From NCBI GenBank assembly GCA_049324315.1, contig JBMOKU010000044.1:1-64000 (forward strand): a DNA stretch of 64,000 nucleotides, in the 5' to 3' direction. Source of the stretch: JBMOKU01 sp049324315. Its GTDB lineage: Bacteria > Bacillota > Clostridia > Peptostreptococcales > Thermotaleaceae. The first letter of the stretch is position 1. The number at the start of each line of letters is the position of its first letter. The notes under the pieces are model-generated. The model worked only from the letters and a program-made list of their open reading frames with translations, did not search any database and was not told where the DNA came from. The position numbers and the translations under genes were made by a program. Positions 1 to 15,000 of this stretch are shown here, piece after piece.

Positions 1-3000
1 CTAGGTAGTTATAACCTGCTCCTATACCTTCTAATATATCATCGCCTCCATTACCATATAGTGTATTGTCTTCTCCATATACTCCTACTAGCATATCTTC
101 CATTTCACTACCATTTAATACGAGCCCTCTATAATGGATATCGTTCTGTGTCCACACAGTCCCATCTGCAAACTCAATTCTATCGAGTTTTCTACCATCA
201 TACCAGTTCTCTATGATTATTTGATCTCCTTCTGTCTGTGTGTTTATAATTAAATTCAGCCCATTTCTGGTTATTTCTACATCTTGGGGTCTTATCCCCT
301 CTCCCATTTTCAATATATCCATACCACCATATAAATCATATTCTGTATCTCTAACAGAATATAAATTGTTTTCTAGCAGTTGGATTATTTCTTGTGGTTC
401 ATGATAGCTTGGTATTATCAGTATTCTCACTGGGAAATTAACATTATCCAAACTACCATAAACGTCATCGATATTACGTTGGTAGGTTGCATTAACTTCT
501 CCATTGTTGCCTTCCGCTATCATTACAAAGAATATGTTAGGGTCATATCCGCTTTCATCCTCCGAATGAGCATATTTTACTTGTCTGCCATCCAAAGTCA
601 TAAAGCCTTCCGTAAAAATTTCGCCGCCATCGGAACCTAAATTTCCTCCTGTTGTTATGGAGAATACAGCATCCTCTGAACCCGGGACTGCCTCTAAATA
701 GATTTCTAATATGTTACTGCTTATGAAACTTGTCTTTGAAGTGAAGTGAGCTCCACCAACAGTAAAGTTATTTACAGTACCATCTGCTGAACCTAGATAA
801 AGATCTGATGTTTCTCCATTGACGGTAACAGATGTATAACCAAATCTGTCAAAAGCATCATTTCCACCATCTTGCCAGTTCGTTCCATACCAATCATTTT
901 GAGATGCTTTCCAGTTCCAATTAAATGGTATGATCTCCATCTTTTTACTTGCAATGACAGTATCGTGACCATCTCCTACGTTATATATATACGTATTGTT
1001 TCCTGATCCACCATCGAGGATGTCATTCCCTGTTCCGCCTTCTAATTTGTCATTTCCTGCATTTCCATATAGTATATCATCCCCTGCGCCCCCATAAAGG
1101 AGATCATCTCCAGAATAACCACTAATTGAATCTGCACCACCCAGCCCATATAAGGCATCTCCTTCGCCATCTAATCCTTCTATTCTATCATCTTCTTCAG
1201 TGCCCCTTACAGTTAGACCTGTAACTATACCTTTATCATGTATCTCCTCCATTGTCCATATGCTACCATCTGCAAACTCGATTCTATCAAGTTTGCTACC
1301 ACCATACCAATTGGTTATAGTGATACTATCACCTTCAGTTGCTAGATTTACAATCAAGTCCATTCCGTTTCTGACTATTTCTACGCCCTCTACTTGGATG
1401 TTAGCTCCAAGTCTTAATACATTTTGAGTCAATTCATTTATAGCAATAGTATCATGGCCATCTCCTACGTTATATACATATGTATTGATACCGGATCCAC
1501 CATCAAAATAGTCGTTTCCTGCTCCTCCTTCTAATATATCATCTCCATCTCCTCCGTATAACGTATCATCTCCTGCGCCTCCATACAGGGTATCATTTCC
1601 AGAATAGCCGTTTAGTGTATCTGCTCCACCTAATCCATATAGTACATCGCCTTCTTCATTCAGCCCTTCTATTACATCTCCTTCTTCACTACCCTGTACT
1701 ATTAATCCCTCGCTGTTTATCTCTTCTCTCAGCCATTCGGTTCCATCTGCAAATATTATCTTATCAAGCTTATTACCTTGATACCAGTTTGCTACTGTTA
1801 CCTGATCCCCTTCGGTCGCCATATTTACTATCAGGTCTGTTCCACTTCTTGTCATCTCTACATCTTCCGCCAGTATCCCTTCTCCTAGCTTTAATATATT
1901 CTGTCCGCCATATAAGCTGTTTTCAAGTAGTGTTGCTATTTCCTGCTCAGTATGGTAGCTGGGTATTATCAATATCCTTACCGCTGTCGTTATGTTTTCC
2001 AGGCTACAGTATACATTGTCTCTACTTCGCTCATAGGTGGCAGCAGCAGTTCCATCCTCTTCTGGGATCATTACAAAGAATATGTTAGGATCACTTCCTC
2101 CACTATTTACTGAATGGGCATATTTTATCTGTCTACCTTGCAGATCTATATAGCCTTCTGTAAATGTTTCACTGCCATCAGATCCCAAATTGCCTCCTGT
2201 TTTAACTGAAAAGCTTGTTCCTTCAAATCCAGGTGCTGTTTCTAAATACACCTCTAATATATTACTACTTAAGAACCTTACTCTTGAAGTAAAGTCGACT
2301 CCTCCTACTGTGATATTTCTTGTTGTTCCATCTGCTGTACCTAAATTCAACAATGACTGTGTTACTCCATTTACAGTTATTGCGGTCTTTCCAAATCCGT
2401 CAAATGCATCGTTACCTCCGTCACCCCAATTTGTCCCATTCCAGTCCTGTCTCGCCTGCCAGTTCCAGTTGAATTCTATTGCGCCTGTATCTTTATTTAC
2501 TGCTATGGTATCGCTACCATCTTCCACACTGTATACATATGTGTTGATACCTGATCCGCCATCAAGATAGTCATTTCCTGTTCCACCCTCTAATGTATCA
2601 TCGCCAGATCCTCCGTAAAGCATATCATCGCCTATACCTCCATCTAATGTATCATTGCCTCCGTTACCATATACAGTATCATCTCCTCCAAGGGATGCTA
2701 TGCTATCATCGCTCTCATAGCCATGCACAACATCATTACCCTCTGTTAAGCCTAGAGCTGCTTCCTTGATATAGTTATAATCCCATTCTGTTCCATCGGC
2801 AAATTGTACCTTCTCTACTGTGTAGTAATTACTTGTACTAAAGTAATTGCTTATTACTACTTTGTCCGATGTCTCATTTATCGATAGTTCCAGGTTATCT
2901 CCATTACGGGTCACCGTGATATCCTCAGGAGCTATTCCTTCCAGCATCCTTAAGGTATCCAGATTGCCTGTCGTACTGTCATAGTCACTGATAGTGTCTA

Positions 3001-6000
3001 CTCCATATCCACGTCCAAATATATATGTGTCATTTCCACGTTCCCCATATAGCGCATCGTTGCCTTCGCTGCCTATAAGGGTATCATTTCCATAACTACC
3101 ATATAGCACATCACTGCCCTCACCACCTATGAGGGTATCATCTCCATATCCTCCATTTATGGTGTCGTTTCCTAATCCTCCATCTAATGTATCACTGCCT
3201 CCATTACCATATACAGTGTCATCTCCTCCAAGGGATGCTATGCTATCATCGCTCTCATATCCATGCACTACATCATCACCCTCTGTTAAGCCTAGAGCTG
3301 CTTCCTTGATATAGTTATAATCCCATTCTGTCCCATCGACAAATTGTACCTTCTCTACTATATACCTATTATTGATATTAAAGTAATTATTTATTATTAC
3401 TTTATCCGATGTTCCATTTATCGATAACTCCAGGTTATCTCCACTATGGATTACCGTTATATCCTCAGGAGCTATTCCTTCCAGCATCCTTAAGGTATCC
3501 AGATTGCCTGTCGTGCTGTCATAGTCACTGATAGTGTCTACGCCATATCCACGTCCAAAGATATATGTGTCATTTCCACTTTCCCCATGTAGTACATCGC
3601 TGCCTTCGCTGCCTATGAGGGTGTCATTACCAGTGCCACCGTATATAGTGTCGTTTCCTAATCCTCCATCTAATGTATCATTGCCTCCGTAACCGTATAC
3701 GGTGTCGTCTCCTCCAAGGGATGCTATGCTATCATCACTCTCATAGCCACGCACGACATCATTACCCTCAGTTACTTTCAGAGCTGCTTCTCTAATATAG
3801 TTATAATCCCATTCTGTTCCATCGGCAAATTGTATCTTCTCTACTATATACCTATTACTGATACTAAAGTAATTACTTATTACCACTTTATCCGATGTAT
3901 CATTTATTGATAACTCCAGGTTATATCCATTACGAGTTACTGTTATGTCCTCCGGAGCTATTCCTTCCAGCATCCTTAAAGTATCTAGATTGCCTGTTGT
4001 GCTGTCATAGTCACTGATAGTGTCTACGCCATATCCACGTCCAAAGATATATGTGTCATTTCCACTTTCCCCATGTAGTACATCGCTGCCTTCGCTACCT
4101 ATGAGTGTGTCATTACCAGTGCCACCATATATAGTGTCGTTTCCTAATCCTCCATCTAATGTATCATTGCCTCCGTAACCGTATACGGTGTCGTCTCCTC
4201 CAAGGGATGCTATGCTATCATCGCTCTCATACCCACGCACAACATCATTACCCTCTGTTAAGCCTAGAGCTGCTTCCTTGATATAGTTATAATCCCATTC
4301 TGTCCCATCGGCAAATTGTACCTTCTCTACTATAAAGTAATTGTTTGTATTAAAGTAATTGCTTATTACTACTTTGTCCAATGTATCATTTATCGATAAT
4401 TCCAGGTTACCTCCATTATGAGTTACCGTTATATCCTCCGGAGCTATTCCTTCCAGCATCCTTAAGGTATCCAGATTGCCTGCAGTACAGTCTAAATCAC
4501 TGATAGTGTCTACGCCATATCCACGTCCAAAGATATATGTGTCATTACCATAGTTACCATATAGTACATCGTCGCCCTCGCTGCCTATGAGAGTATCATT
4601 TCCAGTGCCACCGTATATAGTGTCGTTTCCTAATCCTCCATCTAATGTATCATTACCTCCGTAACCGTATACAATGTCGTCTCCGCCAAGGGATGCTATG
4701 CTATCATCGCTCTCATATCCTCGCACAACATCATTACCCTCGGTTAAGTCTAGGGCTGCTGTTTTAATATACTCATAATCCCATTCTGTTCCATCGGCAA
4801 ATTGTATCTTCTCTACCATGTAGTAATTACTTGTATTAAAGTAATTGCTTATTACTACTTTGTCCGAGGTATCATTTATCAATAACTCCAGGTTATCTCC
4901 ATTACGGGTTACCGTGATATCCTCAGGGACTATTCCTTCCAGCATCCTTAAGGTATCCAGGTTGCCGGTTGTGCTGTCATAATCACTGATAGTGTCTACT
5001 CCATATCCACGTCCAAATATATATGTGTCATTTCCATAGTCACCACATAGTGTATCGTTGCCTTCACTACCTATGAGTTTGTCATTACCAGTGCCACCAT
5101 ATATAGTGTCGTTTCCTACTCCTCCATCTAATGTATCATTGCCTCCGTTACCATATACAGTATCGTCTCCTCCAAGGGATGCTATGCTATCATCGCTCTC
5201 ATAGCCACGCACTACATCATTACCCTTAGTTACTTTTAGGGCTGCTGTCTTAATATACTCATAATCCCATTCCGTCCCGTCGGCAAATTGTATCTTCTCT
5301 ACTATGTAGAAGTTACTTGTATTAAAGTAATTGCTTATTACTACTTTGTCCGATGTATCATTTATCGATAACTCCAGGTTGTCTCCATTACGGGTCACCG
5401 TGATATCCCCAGGAACTATTCCTTCCAGCATCCTTAAGGTATCCAGATTGCCTGTCGTACTGTCATAGTCACTGATAGTGTCTACTCCATATCCACGTCC
5501 AAATATATATGTGTCATTTCCACGTTCCCCATATAGCGCATCGCTGCCTTCGCTGCCTATGAGGGTATCATTTCCATAGTCCCCATATAGCGTATCGTTG
5601 CCCTCGCCGCCTAAGAGGGTGTCATTTCCATAGCCACCATCTACAGTGTCGTTTCCTGCTCCTCCATCTAATGTATCATTGCCTCTATAACCGTATACAG
5701 TGTCATCTCCGCCAAGGGATGCTATGCTATCATCGCTCTCAAACCCATGCACAACATCATTACCCTCGGTTACTTTCACAACTGCTTCTCTGATATAGTT
5801 ATAATCCCATTCTGTTCCATCGTTAAATTGTACCTTCTCTACCATGTAGTAATTGCTTGTATTAAAGTAATTGCTTATTACTACTTTATCCGATGTTTCA
5901 TTTATCGATAACTCCAGGTTATCTCCGTTATGGGTTACAGTTATATCCTCAAGGGCTATTCCTTCCAGCATCCTTAAGATATCTAGATTGCCTGTCGTAC

Positions 6001-9000
6001 TGTCATAGTCACTGATAGTGTCTACTCCATATCCACGTCCAAAAATATATGTGTCATTTCCACGTTCCCCATATAGCGTATCGTCGCCTTCGCTACCTAT
6101 GAGGATATCATTTCCATAGTCCCCATATAACGTATCGTTGCCCTCGCCGCCTATGAGGGTGTCATTTCCATAGCCACCATCTACAGTGTCGTTTCCTGAT
6201 CCTCCATCTAATGTATCATTGCCTCCGTAACCGTATACGGTGTCGTCTCCTCCAAGGGATGCTATGCTATCATCGCTCTCATAGCCATGCACAACATCAT
6301 TACCCTCAGTCACTCTCAGAGCTGCTTCTCTAATATAGTTATAATCCCATTCTGTTCCATCGGCAAATTGTATCTTTTCTACTATATAGTAATTGCTTGT
6401 GCTAAAGTAATTGAGTATTACTACTTTATCCGATGTATCATTTATTGATAGCTCCAGGTTATATCCATTACGGGTTACTGTTATATCCTCTGGCGCTATT
6501 CCTTCCAGCATTCTTAAGGTATCGAGGTTATTTATCGTGCTGTCATAGTCGCTGATAGTGTCTACCCCGTATCCACGTCCAAAGATATATGTGTCATTTC
6601 CACGTTCCCCATATAGCACATCGTTTCCTTCGCTGCCTATTAGGGTGTCATCTCCATAGCCGCCATATACAGTGTCGTTTCCTTCATCTCCATACATCTT
6701 ATCATCTCCGGCATTTCCGTAGATAATATCATCTCCTCCAAGGCCGTGGATTTCATCTACAAACTCCGCTGCATTTGCTCCATAAATTGTATCATTTAAT
6801 TCTGTTCCATTTTTTATCAGGGTCTTTAACTTCTCTTCCAGCACTGCACTATCCCATACTTCTCCATCTCCAAATTCTATGGATTCTATACGGGCATGGG
6901 TGTCGCTGAAGTAGTTTTTCAGTGTGATGGCATCTTCTGTTCCTGCCACTTTTAGTACTAGGTCACTTCCACTGGTTTCACTAACTGCCCAGGTGATTTC
7001 ACTGGATAATATGTCGTTGAATTTTATCTTGTCTGTTCCTGTATCATAGTTTGTTGACCACCATGACCAGTTGGCTGCATAATCATAGATAGTGTCCTTG
7101 CCAAATCCTTTACTGAATTCGTACACATCACTTCCAAATCCACCTTCTAGATAGTCATTGCCAGCTTCGCCCCGAAGGATGTCGTCTCCATACCCTCCAT
7201 ATATACTGTCGTTGCCAGCTCCGCCTTCTAATGTATCATTACCTCCGTTACCATATACAGTGTCATCGCCGCCAAGGGATGCTATACTATCATCGCTCTC
7301 ATAGCCACGCACTAGATCATTACCCTCGGTTACTCTCAGAGCTGCTTCTCTAATATAGTTATAATCCCATTCTGTTCCATCGGCAAATTGTATCTTCTCT
7401 ACTATATAGTAATTGTTTGTATTAAAGTAATTGCTTATTACCACTTTATCCGATGTATCATTTATCGATAACTCCAAGTTGTCTCCATTGCGGGTCACCG
7501 TGATATCCTCAGGAGCTATTCCTTCCAGCATCCTTAAAGTATCTAGGTTGCCTATTGTGCTGTCAGAATCACTGATAGTGTCTACTCCATATCCACGTCC
7601 AAAGATATATGTGTCATTTCCACGTTCCCCATAAAGTGTATCGCTGCCTTCGTTGCCTATGAGAGTATCATTTCCATAACTACCATATAGCACATCGTCG
7701 CCTTCGCTGCCTATGAGTGTATCATCTCCATAGCCTCCATATATGGTGTCGTTTCCTGATCCTCCATCTAATGTATCATTGCCTCCGTTACCGTATACTG
7801 TGTCGTCTCCACCAAGGGATGCTATGCTATCATCGCTCTCATAGCCACGCACAACATCATTACCCTCGGTTACTCTCAGGGCTGCTTCTTTAATATACTC
7901 ATAATCCCATTCTGTTCCATCGGCAAATTGTATCTTCTCTACTATGTAGTAATTACTTGTACTAAAGTAATTGGTTATTACTACTTTGTCCGATGTATCA
8001 TTTATGGATAACTCCAAGTTGTCTCCATTGCGGGTCACCGTGATATCCCCAGGAGCTATTCCTTCCAGCATTCTTAAGGTATCCAGATTGCTTGTCGTGC
8101 TGTCATAGTCGCTGATAGTGTCTACTCCGTATCCACGTCCAAATATATATGTGTCATTTCCGCGTTCCCCATAAAGTGTATCGCTGCCTTCGTTGCCTAT
8201 GAGGGTGTCATCTCCATAGCCTCCATATATGGTGTCGTTTCCTGATCCTCCATCTAATGTATCATTGCCTCCGTTACCATATACAGTGTCATCTCCTCCA
8301 AGGGATGCTATGCTATCATCGCTCTCATAGCCACGCACAACATCATTGCCCTCGGTTATCCTCAGGGCTGCTGTCTTGATATAGTTATAATCCCATTCTG
8401 TTCCATCGGCAAATTGTACCTTCTCTACTATGTAGTAATTATTTGTACTAAAGTAATTGCTTATTACTACTTTCTCCGATGTATCATTTATCGATAACTC
8501 CAGGTTGTCTCCATTACGGGTCACCGTGATATCCCCAGGAGCTATTCCTTCCAGCATCCTTAAGGTATCCAGATTGCCTGTCGTGCTGTCAGAATCACTG
8601 ATAGTATCTACGCCGTATCCACGTCCAAATATATATGTGTCATTTCCACGTTCCCCATATAGTACATCGCTGCCTTCGCTGCCTATGAGTATGTCGTCTC
8701 CATATCCACCATATACAGTATCGTTTCCTGATCCTCCATCTAATGTATCATTGCCTCCATAACCGTATACGGTGTCGTCTCCGCCAAGGGATGCTATGCT
8801 ATCATCGCTCTCATACCCACGCACAACATCATTACCCTCGGTTACTCTCAGGGCTGCTGTCTTGATATAGTCATAATCCCATTCTGTTCCATCGGCAAAT
8901 TGTACCTTCTCTACTATATATCTGGTATTAGTGTTAAAGTAATTGCTTATTACTACTTTGTCCGATGTATCATTTATCGATAGTTCCAGGTTATCTCCAT

Positions 9001-12000
9001 TACGGGTCACCGTGATATCCCCAGGAGCTATTCCTTCCAGCATCCTTAAGGTATCCAGATTGCCTGTCGTGCTGTCATAGTCACTGATAGTGTCTACTCC
9101 ATATCCACGTCCAAATATATATGTGTCATTTCCACGTTCCCCATATAGTACATCGTTTCCTTCGCTGCCTATGAGGGTATCATTTCCATAGTCTCCATAT
9201 ATAGTATCGTCTCCTTCATCTCCGTACAGCTTATCATCTCCGGCATTTCCGTAGATGGTATCATGTCCCCCAAGGCCGTGGATTTCATCTACAAACTCCG
9301 CTGCATTTGCTCCATAAATTGTATCATTTAATTCTGTTCCATTCTTTATCAGGGTCTTTAACTTCTCTTCCAGTACTGCACTATCCCATACTTCTCCATC
9401 TCCAAATTCTATGGATTCTATACGGGCATGGGTGTCGCTGAAGTAGTTTCTCAGTGTGATGGCATCTTCTGTCCCTGCCACTTTTAGTACTAGATCACTT
9501 CCACTTGTTTCACTAACTGCCCAGGTGATTTCACTGGATAGTATGTCGTTGAATTTTATCTTGTCTGTTCCTGTATCATAGTTTGTTGACCACCATGACC
9601 AGTTGGCTGCATAATCATAGATAGTGTCCTTGCCAAATCCTTTACTGAATTCGTACACATCACTTCCAAATCCACCTTCTAGATAGTCATTGCCAGCTTC
9701 GCCCCGAAGGATGTCGTCTCCATACCCTCCATATATACTGTCGTTGCCAGCTCCGCCTTCTAATGTATCATTACCTCCGTTACCATATACAGTGTCATCG
9801 CCGCCAAGGGATGCTATACTATCATCGCTCTCATAGCCACGCACTAGATCATTACCCTCGGTTACTCTCAGAGCTGCTTCTCTAATATAGTTATAATCCC
9901 ATTCTGTTCCATCGGCAAATTGTATCTTCTCTACTATATAGTAATTGTTTGTATTAAAGTAATTGCTTATTACCACTTTATCCGATGTATCATTTATCGA
10001 TAACTCCAAGTTGTCTCCATTGCGGGTCACCGTGATATCCTCAGGAGCTATTCCTTCCAGCATCCTTAAAGTATCTAGGTTGCCTATTGTGCTGTCAGAA
10101 TCACTGATAGTGTCTACTCCATATCCACGTCCAAAGATATATGTGTCATTTCCACGTTCCCCATAAAGTGTATCACTGCCTTCGCTACCTATGAGTGTGT
10201 CATCTCCATAGCCTCCATATATAGTGTCGTTTCCTGATCCTCCATCTAATGTATCACTGCCTCCGTAACCGTATACGGTGTCGTCTCCGCCAAGGGATGC
10301 TATACTATCATCGCTCTCATAGCCACGCACTAGATCATTACCCTCGGTTACTCTCAGAGCTGCTTCTCTAATATAGTTATAATCCCATTCTGTTCCATCG
10401 GCAAATTGTACCTTCTCTACTATATAGTAATTGTTTGTATTAAAGTAATTGCTTATTACTACTTTGTCTGAGGTATCATTTATCGATAACTCCAAATTGT
10501 CTCCATTACGGGTTACTGTTATGTCCTCAGGAGCTATTCCTTCCAACATTCTTAAGGTATCCAGATTGCCTGTCGTACTGTCATAGTCACTGACAGTGTC
10601 TATGCCATATCCACGGCCAAAGATATATGTATCATTTCCACTTTCTCCATATAGCACATCGTTTCCTTCGCCGCCTTCTAGAACATCTATTCCACTGCCA
10701 CCATATATAGTGTCGTTGCCTCCGTCTCCATACAGTTTATCATCTCCGGTATTTCCGTTGATGATATCATCTCCTCCGAGACCGTGGATTTCATCCGTAC
10801 CTACATAGTCACGACTTCCCTCTAATGTATCATTTCCTTCTGTCCCAGAGACATTTAAGTTCAGTAATTGATCTTTTATGGTATCAAGACTAAGTATTGT
10901 TCCATCAGCAAATACAATTTCTTCAATACGATATTTGTTCTCTAGAGTATAGGATTTTATCCTAAGCTGATCGTCAGTTCCTAAAACCTTAATAATTAAA
11001 TCATTTTGTTCTTGTGCAAACTCGATTTCTTCTTTATTTATATCTGTAAACTCGATAATATCTTTTGAACTATTTATAGCAATATCTATAATCGTATCCT
11101 GTCCAAAACCTTTACTGAATATATATATATCGCTACCGTCTCCACCATCCAGATAGTCATTTCCAATTCCACCATCCAAAGTGTCATTCCCACTGCCACC
11201 ATAGAATTGATCATCTCCACCTAACCCACTAAAGGTGTCACTGGCATCAATAGCATTACTACCATAAATAATGTCATTTTCTTCCGTACCGTTAAAATTC
11301 CATACTAAGGTTTTCTGTTGTAATGCCTCTCCATTTAGTACTGTACCATCGGAAAATTCAATAGACTCAATACGGTTATTAATAGAAGAGAAATATGCTT
11401 TTATGGTTATTACATCTTCAGTATCTTTAACTTTAATCAACAAATTATTATAATCATTTTGATCTACTGCAAACTCTATTTCATCCGCGTTGATATCTTT
11501 AAAAATGATCGTATCTATATAGCTGTTATTTGAATAATCATTGATTATATCTTTCCCGAATCCTCTTCTAAATACATAGATATCGCTTCCATCCTTACCT
11601 TCTAAATAATCATTACCAGCATTGCCTACAAATAGATCGTTTCTATCAGCTCCGATAAGTTGATCATCATTTTCTGTACCTATAAGCAGCTTACTATTAC
11701 TAAAAACTGCATCTAATAAAGAAGTACCATCTAAAGAAGTACCATCAACAAATAGCCCATCAAGTAAATAGCTATACTCATACATTACTTCCTTAAATGC
11801 AACATAACTTCCATTATCCTTGAAACTATTTTCAGTAATATAAACATTGAATAGTTGAAGCTTTAATAGTCCATCCTCAGGTCTCTCTGAAAGCAAATTG
11901 ACAAAGTACTCAACTGTAGTAGAAAAATCATAGGACATAATTCTGTCATATTCGTCTTTCCCAGTATAAACTGTACTAAATATTTCCTTCAAATGTCCTT

Positions 12001-15000
12001 CATACAGCATAATTGCCTTGAACTGTTTAAAAAATTCACTATAGGCATTGGTAAGTCGCGATCCTGCGAGGGGTCCTACAAGAGAGTCATCGTACGTATT
12101 ACTGTATATTTCTCCTAATATCTTTTCTAGTACCTTTATCTTTCTGCCATCAATAAAATGTCCGTCAGATCGATCGTGGATATGTATATCCGCATCAGTA
12201 CATTCAACCCATTGGAATAAAATTTCTTCCAATTGATTGTCTAGATTATAATAGTTTGGATTGTTTGTAAATACTGAAACAAGTGTTTTCAGTTCGTTGT
12301 CTTCTTGCATACTCTCATGGAGACTTTTTAAACTTCCAATGCTTCTTATATTCGGTAATTTTCTGATTTCCTCGCTGATATCCGCATCATTTACCACAAC
12401 AGTATCAAACAGTTTAACTTTGAATAAATAGTCAGACATTTCCAGAACCGAACCATCCTCTTTTGTGTAAGACCCTTTTGCTATTAGTGTATTTCCATTC
12501 TCATCGACAGTTCCAGTGGAATCATATGATAAATTAAGCTCCTTAACTCCCAGTTCACTTAGAGAATACAGCTCCTCAACTTGAGAAATCCCATCGAGGT
12601 TTACATCTTTCCATATCTTTAATTGTTGGAAGATTTCATCAGAACTATTAATCTTTCCATCCTTATTGTCATCATACTCTGATAATGCTGCAAAACCATT
12701 GACCGCTTTGCTGCCGTTTTTAAGCAATGTATTATCTCCAAATAATTCTCTTCCGCTATCTATGATTTCATTACCATTAATATCTCTTACTAAGAGCCCG
12801 TCATTTACATCTACCCATCCAGATTTTTCTGCAAATCCATTGGCATCATGATCAAAGTACACGCTATTTAACACAGATGTTGTTTTTACACCATTGCCAT
12901 CTAGATCGAGAATGATGGGACTTATTTGTGTCTCTGCTGCATCTACGATAGGCTTAATTTCCTCCATTTCAATAATAGGCGGAAATATAGGCAGCGGTGT
13001 ATTTTTTTCAAATACAAGATCAAACTGAATACTTCCCTGTTCAATCTCAATCTTCTGATCATAAAGATTAATTTCATCATTGATTCTATTCTTCATTTCC
13101 AGATTTACTACATCGGTATATTCATCGAATTCGCTGTTTCTTACGCCATCGTTATTTATATAACTCTTGATTTGACTATAGTCACCGGCTATGACCCCGG
13201 AGCTTCGATAATAAATCACACTCTTCATAGATGAATCTATACAATTGAATCCATCTTCAAAATACCCTACACCTATCAGCTTTGACCCGACAACAAAAGC
13301 TGCCACGTTTCTGTATAAAAATACTTTTACATCCTCGGTGTCTGCAATATTTAATTTATTTACTACTGTTTTATAGTCCTCATACTCGTAGGTATTTTTA
13401 TAATCAGTTATCCTAACTTTTCCGTTTACTTTATAGGTATCTAAATCTAATTCTGGGTTCCTTCTTAAAAACTCAAATTTTTCATATAGAGATTTATCCT
13501 TCGCCAGATTTGAGATTTCAGAAATGTCTACTGTTTGGGTACCTTCTTCTTCCGTCTCAAAAATCACGTTTCCTATATATCTATTTTCAGTACCATTGGT
13601 ATTATAGTAATCCTTTATAGTAACCGAACTAGTAATGCTATACTTTGGTTCAATGACGAGATTATTTCCGTCTCTCCAAACCTCTATTTCATCAAAAGAA
13701 AATCCACTAAAATGAATCTTATCTTTTACGCCATCGTAGTTGTAATTATGTATTGTATCATTACCAAAATTATGACCACTGAAGTAGTAGGTATCTGCTC
13801 CTTGCTCTCCATATAGACGGTCGTCCCCTCTACCCCCTTCAAGATAGTCTTCTCCTGCGCCACCATACAATTTATCGTCGTTTTCATTTCCAAACAGGAA
13901 GTCATTGCCTTCTTTTCCATATAAGTCATCACTTCCTCTAAGGCCGTAAATCTTATCCGCTTCAGCAGTACCATATAGGCTGTCATCGATTCCCATAGGC
14001 GTTCCGCCCGTTACTATTTCTTTATAATTATCATCACCGTCTGTTCCTTCAATAATATTGACTTTTAATTCGTTGATTAGCTCGTTAATATTATATTCTA
14101 TACCTTCGACCTGAATTTTTTCTATGGTGTTTGTATTTGCACCGGCATAAAAATTCTTTATCAAAATTTCATCTGTATCACCGTATTTTATTAAAAGATC
14201 ATTTTGAGATGTACCGTAGGAAAAGTACAGATGTTGCTTTTTAACAGCTGAGTCAAAAACAATCGTATCAATAGATGCTAGATCGGATGAATCTTCGGTA
14301 ATTATATCTTTACCGTCTCCCTTGCCAAAGTAGTAGGTATCACTGCCTTGCCCGCCATAGAGTTTGTCATTATTCTTACCACTCCGTAGATAGTCATTAC
14401 CATCCTCTCCATACAATTGATCATCCCCGTCTTCACCGTATAGATAATCATTCCCGCTGCTTCCATGGAGATAGTCTATATTGGAGCCTCCAAATAAAAT
14501 ATCTTCACCAGACCCGCCCCAAAGGTAGTCCTTCCCTTCTCCACCGTATAAATTGTCGTTGCCTCCCTCGCCTCGCAGCACATCTATGCCTGTACCTCCA
14601 AGTATTACATCGTCTCCAGCACCTCCATTCAGCTCATCATCTCCGCCATAACCATATATAACGTCATCCCCGTCGTTTCCACTTATTTCATCGGCAATAC
14701 CTCCATACATGCCATAGATAACATCAGCGCCTGAGCTTCCTGACGTTAAAACCTTAGTCCAGACAGTATTGCTAGGGTATTGCGCATTTATGATATTTTG
14801 GTACTTTTCTGTTCTTGCAATCGCATCACTTAGATCCTCTCCTCCAGCTACTTCTCTGTAAGTGATCCCTTCTTTTACAAGATAGTCATTAATATATAAT
14901 TGTTCTTTGTCTCCCATATAGTTGTCATTTAATTGAATATATCCATTTGCTTTTAATAATTCTTGTACATCATCGTGTAATATTGTATTCTCAGTCATAA

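Larger units (their letters stand above)
2580..10800 (-). repeat. Tandem HCBP/RTX module array with fixed 486, 540 and 1,020 bp periods
   Basis: A hinge motif (agggatgctat on the plus strand, encoding SIASLGGDD) recurs at 2691, 3231, 3717, 4203, 4689, 5175, 5715, 6255, 7275, 7815, 8301, 8787, 9807 and 10293. The spacings are exactly 486, 540 or 1,020 bp, that is 162, 180 or 340 codons. The 54-bp step between the first two equals two RTX nonapeptides. The 1,020-bp units contain one extra module of a different subtype (FNDILSSEITWAVSETSGSD). Confidence 0.95.

Noticed and set aside
2580..10800. CRISPR-like regular repeats
   Set aside because: The repeats are in-frame protein modules of 486-540 bp encoding calcium-binding nonapeptides, not short repeats with unique spacers.
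380..13816. Many plus-strand ORFs of 60-157 codons across the left 14 kb
   Set aside because: They lie antisense to the RTX gene, lack ribosome binding sites, recur wherever the repeat recurs and have low-complexity Ser/Pro/Leu-rich translations.
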